Assembly (NCBI GenBank): GCA_018336015.1
Contig: JAGXQZ010000104.1
Coordinates: 1-64,000 of the forward strand
DNA length: 64,000 nt
Reading direction: 5' to 3'
DNA from: Algoriphagus sp.
GTDB lineage: Bacteria; Bacteroidota; Bacteroidia; Cytophagales; Cyclobacteriaceae
Both the position numbers and the translations under genes were made by a program. Shown here piece by piece: positions 9,529 through 17,882 of this stretch; the stretch's first letter is position 1, and every line of letters starts with the position of its first letter. Below the pieces are notes generated by a model. The model worked only from the letters and a program-made list of their open reading frames with translations, did no database searches and was not told the origin of the DNA.

Positions 9529-10654
9529 GCGATTGATCAGTCTTCTTATATTGTTGCTGTTCTGTTGGCTCATCTGGTCAAACTATGGCCGTAATCTTCC
9601 TTACCCAGTACCAAAACCTTATCTCTCCCTAGTGGAGAAGATTCCTGCAGCGGACAGTTTAGAAAGAACTCTGGTAGGAATCCAACCCTACATGGAAGTT
9701 CAGGACTACTTCTATCAGGAAACTTTCAAAGAAAAAATCACTTACTACCTACACGAAGCAAGAAGACAAGGATTTCTTGGGAAAAATTCAGCAGTCCTTC
9801 TTCCTGAATATCTGGGAACTTGGTTGGTTTTGGAAGGAGAAAAACATGCTATTGCCAAAGAGAAAACCCTTACTGATGCCATGACCTTAATGGTCCTAAG
9901 CAACTTTTTCGAATTTGGAATCTTCTATTTTCAAGATCAGGAAGAAAAGGACAAGGCTGCAGCGGCACTCTTCCGGATGAAATCCCGAAAAATGGCCAAG
10001 AGCTTTTACCTTACTTTCAGCGAGTTGGCAAAAGAATTCAATACCACTTTAATACCTGGTTCTATCATTCTACCAGAACCCCGAGTGATCAACGGTGAAT
10101 TGGAAATTGAGCCTACAGGCAAACTATACAATGCCAGTTTTGTCTTTGGTCCTGATGGAAAAATCATTGGCAAGCCCATTCTTAAAGCCTTCCCAATTGA
10201 ATCAGAACAGGATTTTCTAACCTCTGCCAGCACTGGAGAGCTGCCGGTGTTTGAACTTCCCATTGGCAAAACATCTGTATTGATCTGTGCCGACAGCTGG
10301 TTTCCCAGTGCCTATGAAAATGCCAAAAAAAATAAAGCTGAACTTATCCTTGTTCCTTCCTACTGCACCGGAGAAAGTACGATGGATAAACTTTGGCAAG
10401 GATACAGTGGGCAAAAGGAACCTTCGGGAACAGACCTCTCCGATATTGGAAAAATCACTGAGCAAGCCGCTTGGGAAAAATATGCACTTCCCGGACAAAT
10501 CAAAAAAAGCGGTGCCAGTTACGGCATGAATGTCTTTTTGAGAGGGGATTTGTGGGATTTGGGTACCGATGGACAGCCATTGATCATTGCCAAAGGAGAA
10601 TTAGTATCGGTAAAGCCGGCTGAAAAAGCTGGAATCTGGGCGTTAAAATTCTGA
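9521..10654 (+). CDS. Membrane-anchored nitrilase-superfamily (carbon-nitrogen hydrolase) protein
   Basis: A 377-residue protein starting with an uncleaved-looking N-terminal membrane segment (residues 3-20), followed by a CN-hydrolase domain. The catalytic triad of the superfamily can be placed at E96 (LLPEYLGTW), a lysine at 218 or 222 (GKIIGKPILKAF) and C256 (SVLICADSWFP). The superfamily hydrolyses nitriles, amides or N-carbamoyl groups, or transfers acyl groups. The anchored layout would put this domain outside the cytoplasm, which is unusual. It overlaps the amine oxidase gene and is followed after 4 bp by the secernin-like gene. A joint role in amine/amide metabolism is inference. Confidence 0.8.
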   Translation: MIKRLISLLILLLFCWLIWSNYGRNLPYPVPKPYLSLVEKIPAADSLERTLVGIQPYMEVQDYFYQETFKEKITYYLHEARRQGFLGKNSAVLLPEYLGTWLVLEGEKHAIAKEKTLTDAMTLMVLSNFFEFGIFYFQDQEEKDKAAAALFRMKSRKMAKSFYLTFSELAKEFNTTLIPGSIILPEPRVINGELEIEPTGKLYNASFVFGPDGKIIGKPILKAFPIESEQDFLTSASTGELPVFELPIGKTSVLICADSWFPSAYENAKKNKAELILVPSYCTGESTMDKLWQGYSGQKEPSGTDLSDIGKITEQAAWEKYALPGQIKKSGASYGMNVFLRGDLWDLGTDGQPLIIAKGELVSVKPAEKAGIWALKF

Positions 10655-10658
10655 TCTC

Positions 10659-11882
10659 ATGTGTGACACGCTAGTGGCCCTTCCTCATGTGACCAAATCG
10701 GGTAATCTGATTCTAGGTAAAAACTCCGATAGAGAGCCATTGGAAGCACAGGCAATCGTCCACATCCCACAAACCATTCACCAAGAATCGCATCTCCAAT
10801 GCACATTTATTAGCATTCCACAGGTAGAATTGACCTACCAAGTGATCCTATCCAAGCCTTTCCAGATGTGGGGGGCCGAGATGGGCGCCAATGAACATGG
10901 CGTAGTAATCGGAAACGAGGCGGTTTTCACGAATGTAAAGTTTGATAAAAAGCAGCTTGGCCTGACGGGAATGGATCTGCTGAGATTGGGGTTGGAACGA
11001 GGAAAAACCGCCAAAGAAGCACTTCAGATCATCATTAGTTTGCTCCATGAATATGGTCAAAATGCCTGCGGAGGCTACCAAAACACCAATTTCTACTACC
11101 ACAATAGCTACTTGATAGCCGATACTGAGGAGGCTTTCATTTTGGAAACAGCTGGAAAATCATGGGCTTATCGGGCAGTAGCTGACTTTGGCAGCATCTC
11201 CAACGGACTGACGATTGAGGAGAATTACCTTGAGGCCCACTTCGAAAAAGAACCCAGGAACATCCAGGCACTCTTCTCAGGAAACGCGAAAAACTTCCGA
11301 TCAACCTATTCTGATTTGCTCTATACCACAGCCGGACGTGCCAAGCAGCGGCAGGCTTGTACTTTGGTTTTTTTGGAAAGAAAAAAGAAACCCAATATGG
11401 AAGATTTCTTCCAAGCCTTAAGGCAGCATGATCGAGAAGATTTTAATCCCAAGAAAGCGACCACAGGATGCATCTGCATGCATGCAACAGGTTTTACCAA
11501 TCCATCCGATACGACAGGAAGTATGGTGGCTGAGATCCGAAAAGATGGGCAATCCACGATTTGGCTGACGGGAACTTCCCATCCCTGCATGAGCTTGTAT
11601 GTCCCTTTTTATTTTGGAACTACGCTTGAATCAAACTTGCTAAATCCGGGTTCTCAAGCCGATCAAAGTCTTTGGTGGCAGGCCAAAAAGATGCATGAAC
11701 GCCTACTCTTAGATTACCACAACCACCAACCAAAGCTTAGAATCCAGCTTGATGAAATCCAGAAAAACTGGTTGGAAAAAGATCAAGAACTGATTGAAAA
11801 AAAGGCTGATTTGGAAGTTTTTCAGGCCTTTTCGAACTCTTGTCTAAACGAGTATGTCCAGTTGATCAGGACTTGGAGTTGA
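10659..11882 (+). CDS. Secernin-like / peptidase C69-family protein
   Basis: A 407-residue protein beginning MCDTLVAL. Cys2 becomes the N-terminal nucleophile after Met removal, as in Ntn hydrolases of the C69/secernin group. The following GNLILGKNSDREPLEAQ and the later MWGAEMGANEHGVVIGNEAV fit this family. Members are dipeptidases or uncharacterised secernin-like hydrolases. The assignment to family is firm; the substrate is unknown. It is the third gene of the amine oxidase / nitrilase-like operon (4-bp gap). Its last 17 bp overlap the 3' end of the convergent membrane-protein gene. Confidence 0.82.
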   Translation: MCDTLVALPHVTKSGNLILGKNSDREPLEAQAIVHIPQTIHQESHLQCTFISIPQVELTYQVILSKPFQMWGAEMGANEHGVVIGNEAVFTNVKFDKKQLGLTGMDLLRLGLERGKTAKEALQIIISLLHEYGQNACGGYQNTNFYYHNSYLIADTEEAFILETAGKSWAYRAVADFGSISNGLTIEENYLEAHFEKEPRNIQALFSGNAKNFRSTYSDLLYTTAGRAKQRQACTLVFLERKKKPNMEDFFQALRQHDREDFNPKKATTGCICMHATGFTNPSDTTGSMVAEIRKDGQSTIWLTGTSHPCMSLYVPFYFGTTLESNLLNPGSQADQSLWWQAKKMHERLLLDYHNHQPKLRIQLDEIQKNWLEKDQELIEKKADLEVFQAFSNSCLNEYVQLIRTWS

Positions 11883-12576
11883 TCAAATGATGGAGGCTTT
11901 TTTGAAGTTTCGTGAAAAAATCCTTCAGTTTGGACTTTTTTGAGGGAGAAGCATCCTCTGCCAAGGGCAGGTATTTTTCAAGTTCATCTTCATGAAGCAG
12001 GATCAAATATTGGTAGGCCACCTCAATGGATTTGGCACGTTGGGAGAGGTAGCGAACCATGGAAAAAACCATAAACACCAACTCTACTATCCCCTCTTGC
12101 CAGTTTCCCAAATAAAAGGCTGACCCTGCAGCTAGAAACAACACCACACAGAAACTCCTGAAAAACTTAGACTCTGCCATCAAGCGCTCCACCACAAAAT
12201 ACAAAGCTCCGCTGTGCTGAAGCAGGTACCCTAGGGCATATTTGAAATTGTTAAAATCCTTGGTGCTGACTTCTTTGATTTTTTGAGTTCGGATCCCGTT
12301 GGCTTGGGTGAACAGCGTGTTTTTGGGCCACCAGATTTCTTTGATTTTTGCAAAAACCAGATCATCGAGGTAACTGGAAATGAGATAGACAAAGTGTCCC
12401 ATCACATAGGCAGCAGCGGCAAAAGCAGCCCCAATCACCCAATCGGGCAAGTTGGGATGATCAAAAAATTGCCAATCTGAAATCAATCCGGATTTCCACG
12501 CCAATCCTATCAGAAGACCACCCGGCAAAATGAGGGTCAATAAATCCAACAATCCGAGGTTAAACTTGTCAAACAT
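11866..12576 (-). CDS. Hypothetical multi-pass membrane protein
   Basis: A 236-residue protein I do not recognise. It has a hydrophobic segment at about 12-28 (LTLILPGGLLIGLAW), one at about 45-68 (WVIGAAFAAAAYVMGHFVYLI) and a hydrophobic pair at about 138-175. These are separated by a charged cytoplasmic-looking region, with a Lys-rich tail. A four-helix topology is likely. The gene is convergent with, and overlaps by 17 bp, the secernin-like gene, and lies 46 bp after moaE's stop side on the same strand, so it could be read through from the molybdenum-cofactor cluster. No functional motif is seen. Confidence 0.7.
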   Translation of the reverse strand: MFDKFNLGLLDLLTLILPGGLLIGLAWKSGLISDWQFFDHPNLPDWVIGAAFAAAAYVMGHFVYLISSYLDDLVFAKIKEIWWPKNTLFTQANGIRTQKIKEVSTKDFNNFKYALGYLLQHSGALYFVVERLMAESKFFRSFCVVLFLAAGSAFYLGNWQEGIVELVFMVFSMVRYLSQRAKSIEVAYQYLILLHEDELEKYLPLAEDASPSKKSKLKDFFTKLQKSLHHLINSKS

Positions 12577-12622
12577 AGTTTAAAAATTTTGGAAATAAGG
12601 TAAAAAATAAAATCCTTGGATA

Positions 12623-13069
12623 CTAGGTGTTTACCTTCCAAACATGTCCCTCTGTATCCAAAATCTCTTTGCCCCAAATCGGCAATTCTGCTTTGATTCG
12701 CTCCACCAATTCATCACAGGCTTGCATCGCGGCTTTGCGGTGCTTGGACGAGGTAAAGACAAAGAGGCAAATCTCTCCCACTTTGATCTCACCCAAACTG
12801 TGGTAGATGTGCATGCAAGTCAGAGGATACTTGGCAAAGATGGCCTCCCGGATTTCGAAAGCCTTTTCCAAAGCCATTTCCTCGTAGGCTGTGTAATCGA
12901 TGGCGATGACTTTTCCTTCAGGCTTCTCATCGGCACGGATCTGACCGAGAAAAATGGAATGTCCACCGATGTCAGTTTTAGTAGCATGGTTGGCAATGGA
13001 TTGGGCGATTTTCTCAGGAGCAATCGGGCCCTGCACAAAGATGTTTTTGGGTTTACGTTCCTTTTCCAT
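12623..13069 (-). CDS. moaE: Molybdopterin synthase catalytic subunit MoaE
   Basis: A 148-residue cytoplasmic protein. MoaE pairs with MoaD to put the dithiolene sulfurs into cyclic pyranopterin monophosphate, making molybdopterin. Family landmarks are GGHSIFLGQIR (usual G-A-x-x-x-F-x-G-x-x-R area), YTAYEEMALEKAF, IYHSLGEIKVGE, FTSSKHRKAAMQACDELVERIKAELP and the active-site lysine in WGKE. The length is typical. It lies 7 bp downstream of the moeB/rhodanese gene, as the last of the cofactor genes. Confidence 0.95.
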   Translation of the reverse strand: MEKERKPKNIFVQGPIAPEKIAQSIANHATKTDIGGHSIFLGQIRADEKPEGKVIAIDYTAYEEMALEKAFEIREAIFAKYPLTCMHIYHSLGEIKVGEICLFVFTSSKHRKAAMQACDELVERIKAELPIWGKEILDTEGHVWKVNT

Positions 13070-13076
13070 GGGTCAA

Positions 13077-14138
13077 TTAGGATTTCAGGGCATTGATACC
13101 ACCCTTGATGGAGAAAATGGCTTTATCAGGATAGGTTTCGGAAAGTACCTGAGCAGCCTTCTGACTTCTCATTCCGCTTTGGCAGAAAATCAAAATCTGC
13201 TCCGCATCTTCAAGTTTGTCGAGTTGGGAATCCAGAACAGACATAGGGATTTTCATCAGCCCTGTACACACCAAAGGTGGTAATTCATCCAACTCGCGAA
13301 CATCCACGAAGGCCACATTCTGGTTCATTTTACCCATGGCATCCTTCCAGGTCATCTCCTTCACCGCACCGCAGGCCTGTTGGTAATCGGTATTTTCTAA
13401 AACGGCCCAAGATTCAGGGGCTGAGGAAGATTTCTTCGGCATCAATTCTACCTCGTAGGTTTGAGAAGTCAGACTGTTAAAATACAGCATGCGATTTTTC
13501 AGAGGTTCACCAAAGCCACTGAGCACTTTGATCGCTTCCAAGGCCATCAGGTTGCCAATGATTCCCGGCAAAACGCCCAAGACTCCCGTTTCCGCACAAT
13601 TGGGAATTTCATTTGGCCCGGGCATCTCAGGGTGGACATCCCGGTAGTTGCAGCCTTCTTCTCCCAAATTGAACACCGACACCTGTCCCTCGTGCTGATA
13701 GATCGCCCCGAAGACAAAAGGCTTACCATGAAGCAAACAGGCATCATTGACAAGGTAGCGAGTGGGAAAATTATCTGTGCCATCGATCACCAAATCGTAA
13801 TCAGCAATCAATTCCTGGGCATTTTGTACGGTGAGAAACTCCGGGAAAATCTCCCAAGTGATGTCGGAATACTTTTCTTGAAAATGACGAACAGCCTGTT
13901 CTGCCTTATTTTTCCCTAGATCCTTTTCACCGAAGAGCACCTGCCGGTTGAGGTTGGTGACATTGACGATGTCTCCGTCGATGACACCGATTCTTCCTAC
14001 GCCGGCTGCGGCCAGGTACAGCAAAGCGGGACAGCCCAAGCCTCCCGCTCCTACCATCAGCACAGAGGCATTTCTGAGTTTCTTTTGGCCATCGATGCCG
14101 AAGCCATTTAAAATGTATTGACGATCAAATCGATTCAT
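13077..14138 (-). CDS. moeB: MoeB/ThiF-type adenylyltransferase fused to a rhodanese domain (MOCS3-like)
   Basis: A 353-residue E1-like enzyme expected to adenylate the C-terminal glycine of MoaD and help its thiocarboxylation. The N-terminal part has the nucleotide loop VGAGGLGCPALLYLAAAGVG, DGDIVNVTNLNRQVL and VIDGTDNFPTRYL. The last ~95 residues form a rhodanese domain with active-site loop FCQSGMRS. This architecture is that of eukaryotic MOCS3/Uba4 and many bacterial homologues, where the rhodanese cysteine carries the sulfur. The two CxxC zinc pairs of E. coli MoeB are not apparent; only the PNCAETGVLG cysteine is seen. It sits between moaD (3-bp gap) and moaE (7-bp gap), so its role in cofactor synthesis is well supported. 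Confidence 0.92.
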   Translation of the reverse strand: MNRFDRQYILNGFGIDGQKKLRNASVLMVGAGGLGCPALLYLAAAGVGRIGVIDGDIVNVTNLNRQVLFGEKDLGKNKAEQAVRHFQEKYSDITWEIFPEFLTVQNAQELIADYDLVIDGTDNFPTRYLVNDACLLHGKPFVFGAIYQHEGQVSVFNLGEEGCNYRDVHPEMPGPNEIPNCAETGVLGVLPGIIGNLMALEAIKVLSGFGEPLKNRMLYFNSLTSQTYEVELMPKKSSSAPESWAVLENTDYQQACGAVKEMTWKDAMGKMNQNVAFVDVRELDELPPLVCTGLMKIPMSVLDSQLDKLEDAEQILIFCQSGMRSQKAAQVLSETYPDKAIFSIKGGINALKS

Positions 14139-14141
14139 AGC

Positions 14142-14381
14142 TTATCCTCCTGAAAAGGGTGGCAAAAGTGCGACCTCTGCCCCCGATACTAACTCACTAT
14201 CTTCCAGCACCATCTTTTTGTTTACCGCAAGGGAAAATTTCATGGATTTCAATACCGGAAATTGGTCAAAAAGCTGGTTTTTCAACGCCTCTGTGGTACC
14301 CGGATTTTCAAGATCCAAAGACACTTGGCCCATTTTCTCGGCGACCATTCCAAAAGCTTTGATGTGAATAAGGTTAGACAT
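14142..14381 (-). CDS. moaD: Molybdopterin synthase sulfur carrier subunit MoaD
   Basis: A 79-residue ubiquitin-fold protein ending in the required Gly-Gly (LLPPFSGG). The terminal glycine is adenylated by MoeB and converted to a thiocarboxylate that donates sulfur in MoaE. Length and the end motif are typical (SGAEVALLPPFSGG). It is immediately followed by moeB/rhodanese, its activating enzyme, but separated from tauE upstream by the 438-bp repeat region. Confidence 0.93.
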   Translation of the reverse strand: MSNLIHIKAFGMVAEKMGQVSLDLENPGTTEALKNQLFDQFPVLKSMKFSLAVNKKMVLEDSELVSGAEVALLPPFSGG

Positions 14382-14819
14382 GGGTTAGTTTTATTCAGAT
14401 AGCAAGTTACGGGTTCGTCTGCTTTTTCTCCCATAGATTTCTGAGATCATCACTGATAAAATGATCTCCTGCCTAAAGTTTGACCTCATTTATCATCCTT
14501 TGAAGTGAGTGAGGACACTCACTTCGGCGAGGCACTATTCATCTGTGAATCTGTGGTTCTATTCCTTTCTCTGCTTCCTCTGCGCCACCGCGGTGAATAA
14601 AACATTGAAGTGAGTGAGGACACTCACTTTGGCGAGGCACTATTCATCTGTGAATCTGTGGCTCTATTCCTATCTCTGCTTCCTCTGCTTCCTCTGCGCC
14701 ACCGCGGTGAATAAAACGTTGAAGTGCGTTAGGACACTGACTTTGGCGTGGCACTATTCATCTGTGAATCTGTGGCTCTATTCCTGTCCCTGCGTCCTCT
14801 GCGCCACCGCGGTGAATTT
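14382..14819. repeat. Three tandem ~105-bp repeats inside the molybdenum-cofactor cluster
   Basis: Copies begin at 14501, 14606 and 14720. Copy 1 is 105 bp, and copy 2 is 114 bp because TCCTCTGCT is duplicated inside it. Copy 3 is more diverged and ends at the stop codon of tauE. Each copy starts with a hairpin: copy 1 GAAGTGAGTG-AGGA-CACTCACTTC, nearly intact in copy 2, degraded in copy 3. Each then has ATTCATCTGTGAATCTGTGG and ends with CTCTGCGCCACCGCGGTGAA. The long plus-strand open frame across the repeats (14614-15264) is not a gene. 14382-14500 shows nothing notable. Confidence 0.88.
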
Positions 14820-15554
14820 TTATCCTAAAATCAACTTCACCGCAGCAAAGGCCAACACAAACGCCAACAGGTATTTCAAGGCTTTGGGACTAAACTTTTT
14901 AGCCCCCAAATACGCCCCCAAAGCTCCTCCGGCAATCGTCAACGGAAGCAAAATCCAGAGTTGGGTCGAAAACTCAATATGGAAAACCGAAGCCCCGAGA
15001 AAGCCCGCCAATGAATTGAGAAAGATAAAAAGTGCGCTCAATGCCGCGGTCTCTTTTACTCCCGCCCATCCCAGCATCAAAATGATCGGTGAAAGGATAA
15101 TCCCTCCTCCGATCCCGATCATACCGGAAAGTAAGCCAATCGCAAAACCCAAGACCGGGGCCATCCACCATTTTTGCTCTACCCGAGAAGTCTCCGAAAT
15201 CGGAAAAACTCCTGCAAATCTCAACACAGGAAACAGCAACAACACACCCAACACTTGCTTGTAAATCCCGGTATCCAATAAAATCCTCCCGCCCAAATAG
15301 GCTGCAGGAATGGAAAACAGGATGAGAGACAAAAAGAGCTTGGTCGGAAAGACTCCGGATTTCCGATAGTTCAAAAAGGAAATCATGGATACAAACATGT
15401 TTAAAATCAAGGCCGAAGGGCGAATCTCCTCCGGAGCAAAACCCATCAGCGCTAAGATCATCAGGTAGCTACTCGCTCCTCCATGCCCCACCGAGGCATA
15501 CATAAATGCCGCAAATGGCATCAAAAAGTAAAGAAACACATCCCAAAGCTCCAT
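14820..15554 (-). CDS. TauE/SafE (DUF81) family membrane transporter
   Basis: A 244-residue multi-pass inner-membrane protein. I chose the ATG at 15554, 4 bp after moeA's stop, because the longer frame to 15638 lies inside moeA and adds a non-hydrophobic start. Glycine-rich membrane segments include FMYASVGHGGASSYLMILAL and GLLSGMIGIGGGIILSPII, the duplicated motif of this family. TauE/SafE proteins move sulfite, sulfoacetate or other organosulfur anions, generally outward. The position between moeA and moaD suggests a link to sulfur or oxyanion handling during cofactor synthesis, which is inference. The three tandem repeats start right after its stop codon. Confidence 0.87.
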   Translation of the reverse strand: MELWDVFLYFLMPFAAFMYASVGHGGASSYLMILALMGFAPEEIRPSALILNMFVSMISFLNYRKSGVFPTKLFLSLILFSIPAAYLGGRILLDTGIYKQVLGVLLLFPVLRFAGVFPISETSRVEQKWWMAPVLGFAIGLLSGMIGIGGGIILSPIILMLGWAGVKETAALSALFIFLNSLAGFLGASVFHIEFSTQLWILLPLTIAGGALGAYLGAKKFSPKALKYLLAFVLAFAAVKLILG

Positions 15555-15558
15555 CAGA

Positions 15559-16746
15559 TTACCAAGGATAAAATGCCACCAAACTTCCAGCTTCGACATG
15601 TTCCAGCTCTTGAGGAATCTCCACGACACCATCCGCAATTCCGAAAGAAAGTAGATTAAAGGATTCCTGAGCGGGTAGGATGATCACGCAACCATTGTCT
15701 AATTTGGCCTTAAGGAAAAAGGTCAACGGTGCTTTTTTATTAAAATCCGAAGCGATTGGAAAGTAAACAGCAGCATTCCAAGCATCAGGATTACCGAGAA
15801 GCCGAAGCAGGAAAGGCTTCACGTATTGGATAAAACAGGTAAGTACAGAAGCAGGATTACCGGGTAGGGCAAAGATCATTTTCTCACCCTTTACTCCCGC
15901 AAAGATGGGTTTGCCGGGCTTTTGCTTCACCTTGTAAAACAGCTGCAAGACCCCATTTTCAGCCAAACTTCCTTTGACGAAATCATAATCTCCGACTGAA
16001 ATTCCACCCGTCAACAGCACTACATCCGAGGCTTCCAAGGCTTCTCCAATTACCCGAGTAACTTCTGATTTTTCATCTTTCACCTTCAGCACTTTTACCT
16101 CCGTGATTCCCATTTGGCTCAGGTAGGCAATCAAAGCGGGCCCATTGGCATTGTAGATCTGTCCGGGCTGAAGGGCTTGACCGATTTCGATGATTTCATC
16201 TCCTGTAAGAATGATGGACAGGCTAGGTGAACTAATGACCTCCACCTGCTCAATCCCCAGCGAAGCCAAAAGCCCAATCGTACCTGGAGTGACTTGAGTC
16301 CCGGAATTAAGGATCAATTCTCCTGTCTGACATTGGGAACCAGCCTTTCGGACATGCATGCCTTTGACGAGCTTTTCCAATTCAAAAAAGATAGTATCTC
16401 CAATTACTGTGACCCACTCCTGCTGCACCACTGTATCGGCACCTCGAGGTACGGGTGCACCGGTAAAAATGCGAACAGCTGTTCCCTTTTCCAACGTAAA
16501 GTCAGGATTGACTCCCGCCTGTACCACTTGGGCTAACTTTCGGCTTTCACCCAAATCATCCCAGGCAAAAGCATAGCCATCCATTCCCGAATTGTCGAAG
16601 GAAGGCACATTCATGGGGGCAAAGACAGGATTTGAGGTAAATTTTCCAACGGCTTGGGAAAGAGGAATAATGTGGCTTTTGGGAGAAATTGCCAACCCTT
16701 TTAGCAGCTCTTTGGCTTTGGATACGTCAACAAACTCGTGCATCAT
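15559..16746 (-). CDS. moeA: Molybdopterin molybdenumtransferase MoeA
   Basis: A 395-residue cytoplasmic enzyme that inserts molybdate into adenylylated molybdopterin. Landmarks: VPSFDNSGMDGYAF (conserved substrate-binding segment), IFTGAPVPRGADTVVQQE, the MPT-binding fold ILTGDEI, then LLTGGISVGDYDFVK and FALPGNPASVLTCF. The C-terminal beta-barrel domain follows. The length is typical. Its ATG overlaps the stop of moaA (ATGA), so the two are translationally coupled. tauE follows after 4 bp. Confidence 0.96.
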   Translation of the reverse strand: MMHEFVDVSKAKELLKGLAISPKSHIIPLSQAVGKFTSNPVFAPMNVPSFDNSGMDGYAFAWDDLGESRKLAQVVQAGVNPDFTLEKGTAVRIFTGAPVPRGADTVVQQEWVTVIGDTIFFELEKLVKGMHVRKAGSQCQTGELILNSGTQVTPGTIGLLASLGIEQVEVISSPSLSIILTGDEIIEIGQALQPGQIYNANGPALIAYLSQMGITEVKVLKVKDEKSEVTRVIGEALEASDVVLLTGGISVGDYDFVKGSLAENGVLQLFYKVKQKPGKPIFAGVKGEKMIFALPGNPASVLTCFIQYVKPFLLRLLGNPDAWNAAVYFPIASDFNKKAPLTFFLKAKLDNGCVIILPAQESFNLLSFGIADGVVEIPQELEHVEAGSLVAFYPW

Positions 16747-17723
16747 CCTCCGATTTTGATCATACTGCGGTTTTCAATAGCGTCAGGATTGGCCTTTGAG
16801 TAATCCGGGGAAAACTGTCCTCCCAAGGCCGCATGCTTTCGTGAAACTGAAAGACGGATCAAGGATTCAACTTCCTCCCCCCTTCGTAGTGCACCCAGTA
16901 AATCCAACTCCTCTTTTCCGAAAAGGCAATTTTTGATTTTCCCATCAGCTGTAAGGCGGAGTCTGTTACAGTCCCCACAAAAGTGCTCGCTCATGGTGGT
17001 GATGAAGGCAAAAGTCCCTTGAAAACCAGGCACCTGATATTTTTTTGCGGTATCGTGCTTTTTGTCTTCCAGCTTGATCACTTCAAACTTGCCTTTGACC
17101 AAGTCAAGCATCTGTGCAGCCGTCACCACTTTGTTGCTTTGCCAATGATTGCCTGCAAAAGGCATAAACTCAATGAAGCGAACATGAAGCGGCAGCTTTT
17201 CCGTCTGCTGTACAAAATCACAGATTTCGTCTTCGATCAGCCCGTGAAGGGCCACTGCATTGACCTTGACCCGAAAACCTTCTTGTAAAAGGAGTAGAAT
17301 ATTTTCCCACACCTGATCCAATTGATCTCGGCGGGTCAGCTTGAGGAATTTCTCTCGATTGAGGGTATCTAGGCTGACATTGACGGAGCGAACTCCCGAT
17401 TTTTTGAGCACCTCGATGTGCTTATGAATCAGGACACCATTGGTAGTAAGGGTGAGTTCGACCGGGAAAGTAGAAAGCCGCTCCAAAATCTCAGGGAATT
17501 CCTTTCTGACCAAAGGCTCACCACCGGTCAACCGGATTTTTTTTACCCCCAGTCCGACAAATGTTTCTGCCAAGCTCAGGATTTCCTCCTTGCTCATGAG
17601 CTTGGACTGAGGCATCCACTCCATCTCCTCCACCGGCATGCAGTACGCGCAGCGGAAATTGCAGTTGTCCGTCAGGGAAATCCGCAGGTAATCGTGTACG
17701 CGTCCGAAACTGTCTTGAAGCAT
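16743..17723 (-). CDS. moaA: GTP 3',8-cyclase MoaA (radical SAM)
   Basis: A 326-residue radical-SAM enzyme for the first step of molybdenum-cofactor synthesis, turning GTP into 3',8-cyclo-GTP for MoaC. The N-terminal 4Fe-4S motif CNFRCAYC has Cys21, 25 and 28; the second cluster site is FCGDCNRLRLTADGKIKNC. KIRLTGGEPLVRKEF is the SAM-binding GGEP motif, and the protein ends in GG as MoaA should. It is the first gene of the minus-strand cluster. moaC and mogA/moaB are not in this window and must lie elsewhere. The upstream spacer contains CT-rich low-complexity DNA. Confidence 0.97.
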   Translation of the reverse strand: MLQDSFGRVHDYLRISLTDNCNFRCAYCMPVEEMEWMPQSKLMSKEEILSLAETFVGLGVKKIRLTGGEPLVRKEFPEILERLSTFPVELTLTTNGVLIHKHIEVLKKSGVRSVNVSLDTLNREKFLKLTRRDQLDQVWENILLLLQEGFRVKVNAVALHGLIEDEICDFVQQTEKLPLHVRFIEFMPFAGNHWQSNKVVTAAQMLDLVKGKFEVIKLEDKKHDTAKKYQVPGFQGTFAFITTMSEHFCGDCNRLRLTADGKIKNCLFGKEELDLLGALRRGEEVESLIRLSVSRKHAALGGQFSPDYSKANPDAIENRSMIKIGG

Positions 17724-17799
17724 GGTACTAGTTTAGGGAATTGTCCCGTATAAACGTAGGTTATTTTGTCAGAGATCCAAATTAAGGATGAACCCAAAA

Positions 17800-17882
17800 A
17801 ATCCCAATCTCTAAATCTCCCATCTCTTATTCTCCAATCTCTAAATCTCTTACTCTCCTATTCTCTAATCCCTCAACTCCCC
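17800..17882. repeat. CT-rich degenerate simple repeat
   Basis: The spacer between moaA and the AraC-type gene is made of imperfect tandem units of the type AATCTCTAAATCTCCCATCT, running to the stop codon of the AraC-type gene. A short piece of similar composition lies at 21748-21770. It may be slippage-generated filler. No regulatory role can be shown. Confidence 0.6.

Noticed and set aside
14501..14816. Possible CRISPR array
   Set aside because: Three units of ~105 bp that are similar throughout, with no short constant repeat alternating with unique spacers, and no cas gene nearby.
14614..15264. 216-codon plus-strand open frame
   Set aside because: It runs through the tandem repeats and then antisense to tauE; repeated peptide segments come only from the DNA repeats.
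17724..17872. Molybdenum-cofactor riboswitch upstream of moaA
   Set aside because: The spacer is short, low-complexity and CT-rich, with no stable structure of the Moco motif type.
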